Shown here piece by piece: positions 1 to 14,265 of a DNA stretch of 35,826 bases. The stretch spans positions 1-35,826 of the forward strand of contig JAQGAU010000180.1 of the NCBI GenBank assembly GCA_034698045.1. Reading direction: 5' to 3'. Each line of letters starts with the position of its first letter. The stretch's first letter is position 1. The stretch is from Paramacrobiotus richtersi. Taxonomy: Eukaryota > Tardigrada > Eutardigrada > Parachela > Macrobiotidae. The notes under the pieces were generated by a model. The model ran no database searches, was not told where the DNA came from, and saw only the letters and a program-made list of their open reading frames with translations. Position numbers and translations under genes: made by a program.

Positions 1-2935
<2,935 letters not shown>

Positions 2936-4060
2936 AAAACCAGCAGTTGGGACGGGGTCGGAAGATCATCACCGTGTTTTAATCCAAGTTTTTGCTTTAG
3001 TTTGTACATCCGCTTTAATCCAATCCATTTGTTCAGCGTTTGTGTTGCGAAACAATGTCGTCGACGTGGGTGTTGTCGTTCGTGTCAGCGCGCGGAAAAA
3101 GGAACCGAGAGAGAGTGAGAGCAAAGTGGCCGGGAAAAGAGTTGATGTTTTGCGTCTCCTGTTTTTGTGACACGTTATACCGTTTCTTTTTTTGGGGGGT
3201 TTTGTTTTTGATTCTGTTCTCTCATCTCTCCACTCATATCAGCCAGACGGGGGTTATTCGGATAGTAATCGGAGAGGGATGAAGTTGATGCGTGTGTATA
3301 TTTGGTTCAGAATGAAATTCGGATGTTTGAAAGATTGCTTTTTGCGGTCAGTTTGGGGAGAACGTTGGTGATTGCTGCCGAATGTGGATGTTTCAAATTT
3401 GGGAGATGAAATTGGTGCGCTTTTTTCTTTGATTTGGGGATCCTTGTTTGGCATGATCGCGGATGGCTCTCTCTTTCTCTTTAATGCGGGGACGGGCGGT
3501 TGTCTCTTCTACCTTGGTTTTATTTTCTGTATAAAAAGATTCTTTTTGACAAGAAAAAATAAATGTTTTGCGCTTCATAGTTATGAAGTGATGAACTTTA
3601 TCGTACAAAAACTACAAATATAACAGTACAAGGTTTGGAGCAAAGCAAGTTCCCGGGGGAACAGCAGAGATTTCGGATGACCGTTGTAATTCGGTCCAGA
3701 TCGTGTAGTTTCTGTTGCAATACGAGTTAGCGTACGTACTGTACACGAGCCGGAAGTATGTGTATGCGAAGTAAGTAATAAATTTTCAAGGTACCGTGAG
3801 GCCCGCGCTGAAAGTCAGACTCTGACTCCGCCTCTGACCGCTGAAACTCCTGAAACGAGAAAACCGTACCGTGACGCCGTTACTGTTAGTCACGAGCATC
3901 TGTTACATGTTATGAACAAAGTGACAATACGTATCCGAGCGACGTGTTTTACTGCTAACTGGACAAAAATTATGTAAAACGTATATCAAAAGATGCCTAA
4001 CATCTCGCTTGACAAAAGTTCATTTGCGCACAGGGTGAACACGATTAGGAAAGCGTTGTG
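2936..4060. other. GSK3 3' UTR and convergent intergenic region
   Basis: No gene is supported here. The first part is presumably GSK3 3' UTR. AATAAA poly(A)-signal hexamers lie at 3558-3563 and 3777-3782, and TTTATT at 3518-3523 could serve the opposite strand. Open frames in this stretch lack family resemblance and fit no splice structure. Confidence 0.5.
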
Positions 4061-5011
4061 TTACTTAGGCGCGAGTTTTACTCGAGTGTGGGTGAAACGA
4101 TTAGTCCGCGATTCCGAGCAGCAGCATCTATAGCAGCAACCAAGAAACGCGCAAAGAAGGAGGACTCCCACCTAACAAGAAAACAAGACAGTTAGTAAAC
4201 CTTTTTCCAGTAAAGCGATGATTTTTGAAAGTATCGGCTGAATTCGAAATTGTTCACTAGCAAGCGCAATACGTTATCACCAAATCTGCAGGACTGTACT
4301 CTACCGGAAGTAAAATGCCGTATGACTGCGGCAACGTATGACTGGTATGCGATTTACACGGCACAGCCAAGATTTCCCCCGGAACCATGTATCTGCGTAC
4401 TTAATTCGTGCAAAGAAGTTAACCGATGATGACCTTTAGCATTATTGCTGAGATAAAGTATAAACTACAGTCTTACCATCACACCGATAACGATTCCAAT
4501 TATGGCACCAATTGTAAGCCCAGTTCTACGACATGAAAGCGTTTTGGCGGTGTCTAATGCGTAACACTTTCGGACAGTACGGATACACATTAATTTACAT
4601 ATACGAGATGCTGATGCTAAAAGTTGATGCATGATCACAGATTGTTTAGAGGAGATCTCAGGGTGTACTTACCGGTTCTCAATGTACTCGGTAAAGTTGC
4701 AGCAAACCGCCGTCCGCAATGAATTCGCTGCGTAACAACAGTAATCACCGAGGGCCGAGACTCCCATCAAAGGACAAGAAAGTAAACTGTTGCACTGTGC
4801 GGCATGGACGCCTAGAAGTAGACGATTACTTTAGTTTGCTATTGCTTTAACATACGATCGAATAGTTGGTATACGACCATGAAAATGCGCAAGAAAATAG
4901 ACGCGTGGGTCAGTACGTCTCTGTTGACTTACTCTGGGGCAGCAGTCCGCACAGTGTAATAAGGGACAAGGCAATCCTGGTATATGTTTTCTGCACCGAT
5001 TTGTCCATCAT
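4061..5011 (-). CDS. Cysteine-rich single-pass type I membrane protein, 125 aa, family not recognised
   Basis: Four exons read right to left: 5011-4933, 4811-4673, 4525-4477, 4171-4061 (TAA). Splice signals are good (A|gtaagt, CG|gtaagt, ATG|gtaaga; acceptors ctag, gtag, ttag). The sum is 378 nt, exactly in frame. Residues 1-30 look like a signal peptide (core RIALSLITLCGLLP, then HAAQC). The ectodomain has cysteines at 33, 39, 51-52 and 63-64, the last four as two CC pairs, and N-glycosylation sites NFT (65) and NRT (72). A TM helix spans about 76-100 (GLTIGAIIGIVIGVM...). Five cysteines follow at 101-102 and 105-107, a plausible palmitoylation cluster, then a short basic tail. The CC..CC pattern before one TM recalls Shisa-like adaptors, but I cannot assign it. 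The start could also be the second Met. Confidence 0.75.
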
Positions 5012-5624
5012 GCAACGGGAGACGATTCTGGATGCGCTTGCTTGTGTGGTTTGCGAACAGGCCCACGAAAACTGCCAGATAAACACTACAGTATTTCGGA
5101 TACATGCATACGGTGGGTTCGAAACATCAAGCACTGAATTTTGGAAAGCAAACACGCGGTCAGGTGTTCAACCAGGAATGACTGTTCTTGTGTGTATGAT
5201 TTCTTAAATCATTTGTCGCTACTAGTATGCATCTGCAGTGTCAGTCGTACCACATATCATTGGGTGGCAGAGCTAAAACGTTTATTGTTCAGCTCACGAT
5301 TCGATTGTTTCGACGGCCACAATCCGTTTCGCTGCGCGAATGCCAACAACGTTGCACGTACATCTGCAGGTGGGGAGCAGAGGAGAACATCAGTGCTGCA
5401 ATGAGCAACTAAGAATTGTACAGAGCTCGCAGTTTACCTATCGCGCTTTGTAAACCTGCTCTCTTGCAACTAACTATAAGTTAGTACCTTGGTGATGAAC
5501 CGCTTTAAGCCCAGTCTTGCACTTTCTACAGTACTGATCAGATAATCCTTGAAACCTAGCTTATATGGGTTTATAATTTTCGTGATTCGTAACAACGATC
5601 GAGGAGTTTATTAACCCTATGTCT
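5012..5624. other. Upstream region of the - strand membrane-protein gene; no gene seen
   Basis: Presumed promoter/5' region of the - strand gene ending at 5011. The frame of its first exon stays open rightward to 5155, so a longer N-terminus is formally possible, but the segment beginning at 5011 gives a clean signal peptide. Overlapping + strand frames near 5141-5412 show no recognisable domain. Confidence 0.4.
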
Positions 5625-5980
5625 GAACATTTTGGATGTGACAAATATATCAGTGTATTGTATGGTCATGAATCCATTAGAGCGGCGGCTCAGATACTGT
5701 CCAAAGTTATAGACAATAAAAAACGTTTTCGGCACTGTCCCGTTTCGTACCTTACCATCATCCAGCGCTAACAAGTAGGCCCTGTTCTTGTCGTATTACA
5801 GCTGGCAAACCTAGCTCTGATACGCGATGATGGTGCTACCGAGTTTAACACATTCGGCTTGCTCGGAAAACTTAGGCCGGTCATTTAGATGAAAGCGCCG
5901 TTATATCTGACTTTTGTTCGATACAACTTTACAAGAAATTCCGACCTACCATACCGAAGATTTGTCTCGGAAGGCTAAAA
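5625..5980 (+). pseudogene. Decayed receptor guanylyl cyclase ectodomain exon (relic)
   Basis: This stretch aligns base by base with RGC-A exon 4 (9162-9463). Shared blocks are GGCTCAGATACT near 5673, GCGATGATGGTGCTACCGAG near 5825 and GATGAAAGCGCCGTT near 5889, followed by AAAAGCCG near 5970. The splice acceptor is lost (gag in place of cag before CGGCGGCTCAG). Stops and frameshifts interrupt the frame, for example TAG inside the region matching CTGATGAAAGCG. The ANF-receptor-like fold cannot be made from it. It is a remnant of a tandem RGC copy upstream of RGC-A. Confidence 0.8.
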
Positions 5981-6329
5981 GCCGTAGTACGCATTGTTGT
6001 ATTCTAGCTTCTGCATATATGCAATATGCATCAATCACGCACTAGAATTGGGTGGTTTGCGTTTATTACACCCTGAAGGATTCCGATGTGGTTGAACTTT
6101 AAATCTAAATGCGAATACCGACAAGGCCAGACAAGGTCCGCACCCGACTCCGCAGCCAATTAACTGGAAAATGCGATACTGTACCGGATACCGCGCAATT
6201 ACGAGCGGTGCTCACGACTGAAATCAGGCGCTTCGCGTGGATCCATGGACAGGTTGTTGACAGAAAATTCGAAGCATTCTCATGCAGTCCTTTCCGCTTT
6301 TTTATGAGGGAATTGTTGTAGTCCTTTTA

Positions 6330-6868
6330 CTAATTTATGCAGTCAGATTTCTTTGCCAACTTCACCGAAGAATGGCACGCTGAAAGATAAATTATAGGCA
6401 GTCGAGACGAAACAGGACTCTATGGTCTCCTAATGTGTATCAAGAATTGCCGGTATATGATAATAGTACAGGAATAACAGTACAGTTAACGAAACTGGCT
6501 CGGGAAACTTGTTTGTTCAGTCTGTTGAGTGGATATACAATGCAGGTAAAATCGTAGTGCCATGGCAGAACAGGCGAGCTTTAAAAGGTTGTCAGATGCT
6601 TAGATTGTGCACGATGGTAGTCAGTACCGGTTTTAGTTTCCCATTTTTCTCTCTCTTTTTCAGTAAACAGTTATCAAACGGACGAGATACTAAATATTAG
6701 TATACTTGGCAGATAGGGTCGTTTCTGCCACTCACACAATACGAGCCAGTTCGGTTCTAATACGCTGTCGCGCTGGTAAATGAACTCTTTCGATCGCTTT
6801 TGGCCGGTTTCCAGGTAAATCTTCTGGGCCAGAATGAACAGAGTGAGCAGACAACTTCCGGGCTTCAT
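6330..6868 (-). CDS. Possible two-exon small secreted peptide, about 60 aa (weak)
   Basis: Exon 1 is 6868-6736 (ATG with cc immediately before it; donor T|gtgagt) and exon 2 is 6379-6330 (acceptor tttcag, stop TAG). They join in frame to 60 residues. The N-terminus MKPGSCLLTLFILAQ resembles a signal peptide. A dibasic KR at 24-25 and a KK near the C-terminus are compatible with a processed peptide, and only two cysteines remain after the signal. The model lies among RGC relics and may be chance. No homologue is recognised. Confidence 0.25.
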
Positions 6869-6950
6869 GGTCCAGGGCTTTTGGAAAGCCAGCGGACAGA
6901 ACAGGGAGTCACCCTAAATGCATTGGTGTTTCGTAATTTTTGCATGTTCA

Positions 6951-7290
6951 GAATGCACCGGTAGTACCGCTGCGGTGCCTGCTTTTTTGAAAGCTTCTGC
7001 AAGGTAAGCCATAGGGTCACGGTTCATCTGCGTCTTGTATTCCAAATCAGAATTTTCCCCACTGCCACGAAACCAGTGTAGCGCCATCCGGTCGCTTGCG
7101 GTCGCTCAACGAAATTACTGGTTGCACATGTTCCGTTTCATATCCGTTACATTTCCGTTTCTGTTACCACTGGCGTACGTGCTTACGCTTAAGGTGAAGA
7201 ATACCCAGCTGATACCGTCTCAGATGCTTCGTCGCAAATATGCAGAAGTACCGCATACGACACATCATATTATGATACATAAGGAATAGC
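6951..7290 (+). pseudogene. Probable second RGC relic (exon 2/3-like fragments)
   Basis: A splice-bounded segment (..ttcag|AATGC.. to CAAG|gtaagc, about 6951-7002) translates to ECTGSTAAVPAFLKASAR. It matches the size, phase and ECxxxxxA...LA.R pattern of RGC-B/C exon 2. A second acceptor (aatcag near 7049) starts an open frame EFSPLPRNQC..., which parallels the EYDLPFF exon 3 position. Downstream bases around TGTTCCGTTTC are weakly similar to RGC-A exon 4. No complete gene can be assembled. Confidence 0.4.
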
Positions 7291-7574
7291 GTCGAGAAAT
7301 ACGTGGACTGCTAGGAAAAAAAATTCAATTATTAGGAATAGCTTTGTTTAGTAACTAATAAGAAAATTCGTCATAAATTCAACCATGTGTCAAAAGTGTG
7401 ATTTAAAAATGTTAAAATGTGTAAAACGGTATTTTTTCGTCGGTTGTGACGCAAGAACATTATTATCTTTTTACACATTTAACAATGTTCTGAGATCATA
7501 CAGAAAACTGTCGACGCAGGGCGGCAAACTTCTGGTGAACTTTTATATTCGCTTTTCTTTGTTCACACACGCTG

Positions 7575-7720
7575 GAGGTAAACTGTGACCTGGCCTTTAA
7601 GCAGAGCAATCCCATTCTGTTTCATATGTATCCTAAGCGGTACTCGGCGCATTGTGATTTCATGCAAAACAGTTATCTGGTTGAATCATCAAAACTGTAT
7701 CCAAGGGTGTGTTGGTTCAC
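7575..7720 (+). pseudogene. Probable RGC exon 11 relic
   Basis: TGACCTGGCCTTTAAGCAG near 7587-7605 resembles TACCTGGCCTTTAAACGG in RGC-A exon 11 (10629-10761), and the bases after it stay alignable with gaps, up to the juxtamembrane exon end. No open frame survives. It probably belongs to the same decayed RGC copy or copies as the fragments at 5625-5980 and 6951-7290. Confidence 0.45.
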
Positions 7721-7936
7721 CTTAAGCGCTGTCAGCGCGCAATCAAGTTAAATTAGCGCACGACTTCCGTCCCATCCTGTAATTATGAATGCGCGATGCC
7801 ATAAATATAGCCCATGTGTCTCTCGAAGCAGAACTCAACAATATCTCCCAAATTTCCTCTTTCTTACATAATACATACCAGAGACTGATTGTGACCTGCT
7901 GTAGTAAATATTCTGCATGTATCTGACTGTCGAAAC
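7721..7936 (+). promoter_or_regulatory. RGC-A upstream/5' UTR region with a TATA-like element
   Basis: No coding signal. An AT-rich TATA-like block (ATAAATATAG, 7801-7810) lies about 130 nt before the RGC-A start codon. It is the best core-promoter candidate seen, on sequence grounds only. Confidence 0.3.
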
Positions 7937-10900
7937 ATGATACGTACTATATCGTTACGCTGCACTGTCCTTCTCGTGGCTTTCATGTTTAATGGACCAA
8001 CTTCGCAGCGAAATATTCTTCTTTATTCACCCCAGTCCGTCACATCTCTTCCATCCAGTTTGGATTATGTTGGCGCCTCGATCGATCTGGCGGTGATGGA
8101 TATGAACGCATTGTACAGAAATCTCAACTTGACCTTTACGCAGATCTACTGGAATCGGATCAATGTGAAGACGTGTGCGGAACTGCAAGTGGAACTCATT
8201 CCCGTGACAGCTGACTATTATTTTACACAGCCATGGAAAACTTCCAATGCGGACGTATTTGTTCTTATAGCTGCGGGTTAGTATAAATTAATTTAAATTT
8301 GGTACAACTATTGGATTGTTGTCGTCTGCGAAGTCAGTTCGTTCCATTTTTTCAGCATGCAGTGATCCCGTAATCAGCCTTGGCGATATCGGACGAGGTA
8401 GCATGTTTTTGATAAGTACATAGGTTTTCAAAGTTCGATAATCGGTTATCTTCCAGAGTGGAATGTTCCTGTTATAACTAAGTAAGTACATTCTGAGAGG
8501 CTTGTAGAACTGTATTCTCTTTGGCTTATAACGATACCGCTCAGGTTTTTGCTACAATTGACGCTACGATATAAGATACGGTCCATATACTCGCATACGT
8601 GGGGTGCTATGAAAATCGAATACTACTGCATGTAATTGCTCTCTCATAGTTTTACGCCAACTGGGGAATATGGGCAGTCAGTTGTTTTGGGCTGTTTCTT
8701 CTGGTGGTTGCAGTGGGCATGGTTTGGCCTTGTTGAGTTACGATATCAATTTTCTCTGTGCTTTCTTCGTTTTTTGTCAAAACGTTTAGCAGTTTCTTAG
8801 TTGAGTTCAGCCAGGTGACGTGACACAATTCAGTTATCATATTGCTAACGGGATTAAGGTCAAAAAAGGTAACTTTTGAAGTTCAGGAAGTACGCATCGG
8901 AAGAAGGCAAAAGCAGAAAGGTCACAGTTTATTATTAGAGAACGTTAGCTCGCTCGTCCGGCTGGCACACAGGCCAGATCAGCACTGATTGGTTTAGAAA
9001 GATTCTGCTACGCATTACGCACTTCGGAACGCTTAAACGGGGAGTTCCCCATGCATTCGGAAAAATAAGAGAGTCAAAACCAGTGCGAGCTTAGCACATC
9101 TGTACGGCTGTACGTACTTACTTTACATGCCATACTATATTATTGTGTCATCACCTTGCAGCGGTGGCTCAGATACTTTGCTGGACAACAAACGGCGCTT
9201 TTCAACACTGTTCCGGTTTGTTCCCTTCCATCAGCAAGGGCTGATAGACACTATCCTTGGACTGCTAACACATTACAACTGGACAAATGTTGCGCTGATC
9301 TGCGATGATGCTGCTACGGAGTTCAACCCCTTCGCATTGATGTGCAAACTTTTGCCGGCCATTCTGATGAAAGCGCCGTTTTCTTTAACGTTTCTTCGAT
9401 ATCACTTTATAAAAAACCCGGATCACAAAAGGTTTCTACTCGAAGCGTCCACAAAAAGCCGCGGTAAGTATTCTTGCACTGTTGATCGCGTATGCTTACG
9501 CATGCTGTAAGTTAAGGTTGACCTTTGGGCTTGGCTTCTAATCAACTGTACGTGCACGTTACTTCCATGAAATACGTAGAATTTGACAAGTAGATGTTCA
9601 ATGCGCTTCAGGGATGAAATTCGGTCAGTTCTGGTGTAAAGGTGAAGTTTCTGAAAATGTGTCCTGTAATAGTACTTTTTTATTTGCAGTTTTTCTGATC
9701 AGCACACATGGTTCGCGCTTACGTAAAGTTCTGGTAAGATATGACCTATGCATCAACTGCTTCAACATACTGGACGTTTTAAATGTGTAATAACAGATCG
9801 CAGCGCATCAACTTGGATTCACGAGTGGAGAATACGTCAGTATACGTACTTACGATTGCTCAAAATCACAATCAACTAATCAGCTGGCTAATGTAGGCAT
9901 TCATTGCGATAGCACCGTTCCGATCGCCATTTGTCGGAAGGATGACATGGCGGTATGGCGACGCTGATGACGATGTCAGTTGATATTCTTATAATCCATT
10001 GACCCTCACAATTTGTTCAGTATGATTTACTGTTGAAGGTTGCTCGTATCGCCTATCGGTATTTGCTACTCATCTCTGGCCTAACCGAAAAGAATCCATC
10101 TTCGGAGAGACTGAATGAAAGAATAAAAAACCGTTCGTTGGAGGTGTATGGCTTCCGATATGAATGGGATGAGGAGGTCAACTAGACAACAGAAGCGTAG
10201 GTTTGTAGTGTCTTTTGTAAAACGTATGGTTAATTTCTTAGGTCACTATGTTTGCAAGCGGGTACTACCTGGGAATTCAAACTTTGGCTCAGGTATTTAT
10301 ATCGACCGTAGGACTGATAAACTAGATATTTCTAAGTGCTTCGTTGTTTAACTAAATAATGCTGGCAGACGCTAGCTGATCTGCATTTAAACAACCATAC
10401 AAACACAACCGTAACGGGCACCAGCTTGGCGACAATGATGTGGGGTCGGCTTTACCAAACGGAGCTAGGATTCTATCGCATCAACGCAAACGGTGACCTG
10501 GATGTTCAGTATGCCATTAAAGGCATCGTGGATGAAACCGAAGATTTCCAGGTACAGTTTCGCTTTCGCTATTACCTGAGCCTTTAGTAAACTTTGGTGA
10601 TACGAAGTGTATCGGCGTTATTCTGCAGAGTTTCTTACAACTGAACAAAACCACCGGACGTTTATTTCAAATTTTGAGTGGTACCTGGCCTTTAAACGGT
10701 ACTATCCCAAGAAGCCGTCCACTTTGTGGATATACAGGCAGTGATCTGTTATGTCAAAATGGTAACTTTGTTTGTACGCAACTTGGTTTAAGCACTGTAC
10801 AAGCCAAGGGTTTGCCTATTTTGTTTTAGGGTCAAGCACATTGATTATCGGTATCAGTGCTGTAGTAGTGGTGAGCGGACTGATTGCGGTTATAGTTTTC

Positions 10901-13755
10901 GTCGGCTTTAGTTGGATACGACGGTGAGAAGCTATCAGGAATACTGACCTTCGAATGTTTCTAACATGTGACGCATCCTATTCTGTATTTGTATAGGTAC
11001 CAACAGCGCCACAATGTCGACTGGTTGATATCGCCCGCAGATGTGCAACGACCAGATATATGCTTATCAAAAACCTTTTCAGCATTTCTCCTTGCGAAGG
11101 TATTCGGAAAAGACGAGGATCTACAGAGCTTTCTTAACCTTATCATACATTTTAAAAGGGCCAGAACGGTTCAGTCAAAGAAAGACGTCGCTTGCAGAAA
11201 GGTTACGTTTGCACCTACCGCGAAGATCGACTGTGGTGTCGCTCAAGCCACAGCGCAGTTCTTAGCGGAAGCCAATCCATGCAATCAGAATTCATCAAAG
11301 ATACAAATCTGGTTACGTTTTATTTCCGCTCAAGGCAGAGCGCATTATACTAACTATCAGTATCTCGTTTTTTATAGAGAAAATCCATTAAACATTCCAA
11401 CCTTGCTGATTTTGTCGGCGTAATAATGGAGAAGAATGAGATCCACACACTAAGCGAATACTTTCCCAAAGGGTCATTGGACAAGCTCATTCAGAACAAA
11501 TCCTCCTTTTTGAACAGCCAGCTCAAAAGCGCTTTCCTGACCGATATCGTCCATGTATGTTCTGATTACCGCCTCTAATTTGTATGCTGTTTTCCCGGCT
11601 GACTAATTGAAGAAATCAACCAAAAGCGAAAACCGGCACCTTGATTGTTTAAGTACATGCGTGTAGAGTTAGTCTGCCCAATATTTTGCAGGGTCTAACC
11701 TACATTCACGCCTCCGACCTAAAAGGTCACCGAGCCCTTAAAAGTTCTAACTGTATGGTGACCAATCAGCTGTCGATCAAATTGACCGATTTTGGATGGC
11801 CGTCGCAGCAAATAACCGCTATCAAGGAGGCTCTCGCTCAGCAGCTTTTCTACCGCTTACTTTGGACGGCACCCGAAGTACTCCGCTCACATGGTCAACT
11901 CTTCGCTCCGGAATCGGACATGTACTCCCTCGGAATCATTATGCATGAAGTAATCTTTTTAACTCGTCCATTTAACCTATCCGAATCAAGCGACGAGGAC
12001 ACATCCGCAGCGGAAATTATCAAATCCGTACAGCAGGCAACGGAGAGCCTTTGTCGTCCTCCGATAAAAGCCATCGAAGACAATCACATATTTAGGCCGG
12101 AAGTTATGACGATAATGCAGAAATGTTGGGCAGAAGATCCGCAAAACAGACCAAAGGTCACCAGCGTGTTGGGAACATTCAGGCGAGTGTTTAAACTGCA
12201 AGGAAGGAGCTTTGTGGACTTTGTGGTAAAAAAGTTGAGTGTCTATGCGGAAGACCTAGAGGATCAGGTGGCGGAAAGGACACAAAATTTAAGGATGGAG
12301 AAGAAGCGGTCGGAGGATCTGCTGAGAAATATGTTGCCTTCGTAAGCGTTGTGCATGACTAATTGACTATTGCATGCCAGGAAAAGTGTTACGTAATTAC
12401 GTTGCTGTTTTCGCAGCAGCAATATTTAGATAGTTCTTTACAAGTAAAATCATTAAACAACGAAGCCTTTATTATAAAACGATGCTATAGGTTAGAGTCA
12501 CCAAGATGTCGTTCGAATGGTAGCTGCTTTAGGTCGGTCGTGGATGCGCTAATCCGCGGCATCAGCCCGGAAGCGGAGATTTTCCAGTGCGCTACAGTTG
12601 CATTTACGTCCATCTCGCAGTTTGATAAGCTCGTTGGAGAGTTATCCCCCTTCGACTGTATTACACTGCTCAATGAGTTCTTCACATTTTTTGATCGTCT
12701 TATTACGGAATATGACGTGTACAAGGTCGAAACCATTAGCGACACATATATGGTAAGCAGTCCTGACTCTGATCAGAAAGGCTCTGAGCCATAAGCGATT
12801 GTTCTGTGCAGTTGGTCAGCGGTGTGCCGGTGCGCAACGGAGAGCTGCACGTCGAGGAGACTGGAGCACTGTGCTGTGATGCATCATTCCGTACTGGTCA
12901 GCGTACGTTTGGTGGTTTCGAGCTTCAGCTGCAGATTGGATTTCACTCCGGTATGAACTGTTTGAATCTGCATGATTGATGTTGATCCTGTTAATCTTGC
13001 AATAGGTCCCGTGGCTGCTGGACTAGTTGGGCTGAGGATGAAGCGCTATTGCCTGTAAATACAGAATCTCCATTTCTTGTTTCGGTCTGGCTTCCGTATT
13101 GTAACGCCCGAAAGAAATACGAGTACTGGTGGTGCTATGCATGCTATGTTGTGGTGTTTTTTTAATAATAATGTCGCTAAAGAATAGTTATCGTAGAAAG
13201 ATGCTCTTGTAACATTAACTCGGTCGACAGCACCTTTATAATACATATAGGGTGCTTTGTGAAAAGACAAATTATCCGGAAAGATCGACCGATAGCTGTT
13301 GTAACCGTTACGTATACTTTCGGTCTGTGTTACAAGTCAGGCCGTATGCAACTGAGGTCAAGGTGTACATGGGAATTTCAAACATTTCATAATATTATGC
13401 CCATGAGCTTAGTCAGTACAGAAGTCTTTGTAGATTTGGGGACACGGTGAATATGGCGTCGCGGATGACCTCGACCTCGCTACGTGAGTGCTGCGCGCTA
13501 ACTAAGTATCTCTTTGTATTACACGTTCTGGTAATGTGATCATTTTAGCTTGCTGTGTCCAAGCCAGTGAACACTCCACAGTGCTGCTGCAGAATTCCAG
13601 CAAGCTGAAACACGAACTGCGCGGTGAAATCCTGGTCAAGGTAATTTCACCTGCCGATGAAAGTCCGTGAAAAAATAACAACATTGCTTACTGGTCTGCA
13701 GGGCAAGGGATCAGTGAGAACGTTTTGGATAACATTCCACCAGTTAAGGATCTGA
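7937..13755 (+). CDS. Receptor guanylyl cyclase RGC-A (1057 aa); catalytic domain probably impaired
   Basis: Twenty-two exons: 7937-8276, 8356-8397, 8457-8481, 9162-9463, 9690-9733, 9797-9835, 9897-9974, 10021-10176, 10242-10292, 10369-10551, 10629-10761, 10830-10923, 10997-11099, 11159-11311, 11378-11554, 11692-12341, 12533-12752, 12812-12950, 13006-13054, 13434-13483, 13549-13640, 13702-13755; total 3174 nt. Order: signal peptide (MIRTISLRCTVLLVAFMF), ANF-receptor-type ectodomain to about 465 (ACSDPVISLGDIGR), TM about 470-493, kinase-homology domain about 497-830 (SEYFPKGSLDKLI, HRALKSSN, LTDFGW, RSHGQLFAPESDMYSLGII), coiled coil, and cyclase domain from about 857. Cyclase motifs DVYKVET, GPVAAGLVGL, RYCLFGDTVNMASRM and the terminal GKGSVRTFW are present. 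The usual FSDIVGF is FTSISQF, so the first metal-binding Asp is missing; the second Asp (ISDTYM) and the Asn/Arg of NMASR remain. It converts GTP to cGMP if active. The exon 13/14 boundary is the least certain. Confidence 0.88.
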
Positions 13756-13885
13756 GGGGCATGCACGAGTCATATCGATGTCCAGATCCGTTGTAAACTA
13801 TTCAGACCATTACGAACAGATTTTTGATAAGCAGTGTGCTGTATCTGTACACCTATGAGACATTACTGCTCGTACCGCGTACATT

Positions 13886-13891
13886 AATAAA
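13886..13891 (+). promoter_or_regulatory. AATAAA poly(A) signal, RGC-A
   Basis: Perfect AATAAA hexamer 130 nt after the RGC-A stop codon. It is the first one downstream of the stop on this strand. Confidence 0.6.
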
Positions 13892-14265
13892 GTGTTTTAC
13901 TTATATTACGTACATCACTCGAACGAGGCAAGTGTACTCGTCGGTGGCTGCACTAAAGGACCGAAGCGAATGATCATAAAGCTTAGTTAACTGTAACGTA
14001 ATCCTGCATCGTTCTTCATTTTACCGTAAAAATCTGACCTTGGATTTCCTCTCGTGACCGATCAACCAACAGATACACAACATGGAATTAGTACATCCAT
14101 CAGAAATAAACATTTAATATCTAAAGGAAACTTTGGATCGAAACGGTCTGTCGAAAAAATCGGTCTACAGCCAAATTATGCACAGGTTTAACTGCGTATA
14201 TTATTCGCTTGTCTGCATTGTCAGGGTTACCCGATTAGAACATAATTTAGTTCTTGTGCTGGAGA

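Noticed and set aside
9797-9967. RGC-A exon 6 read straight through to TGA
   Set aside because: The read-through peptide leaves the ANF-receptor pattern. Splicing 9835 to 9897 restores AFIAIAPF and TWRYGDADD, which fit the family.
10968-11423. 151-codon continuous frame in the RGC-A juxtamembrane region
   Set aside because: Only its first part (10997-11099) is used. The KGYV and RKSIKHSN motifs lie in other frames, reached through introns 11100-11158 and 11312-11377.
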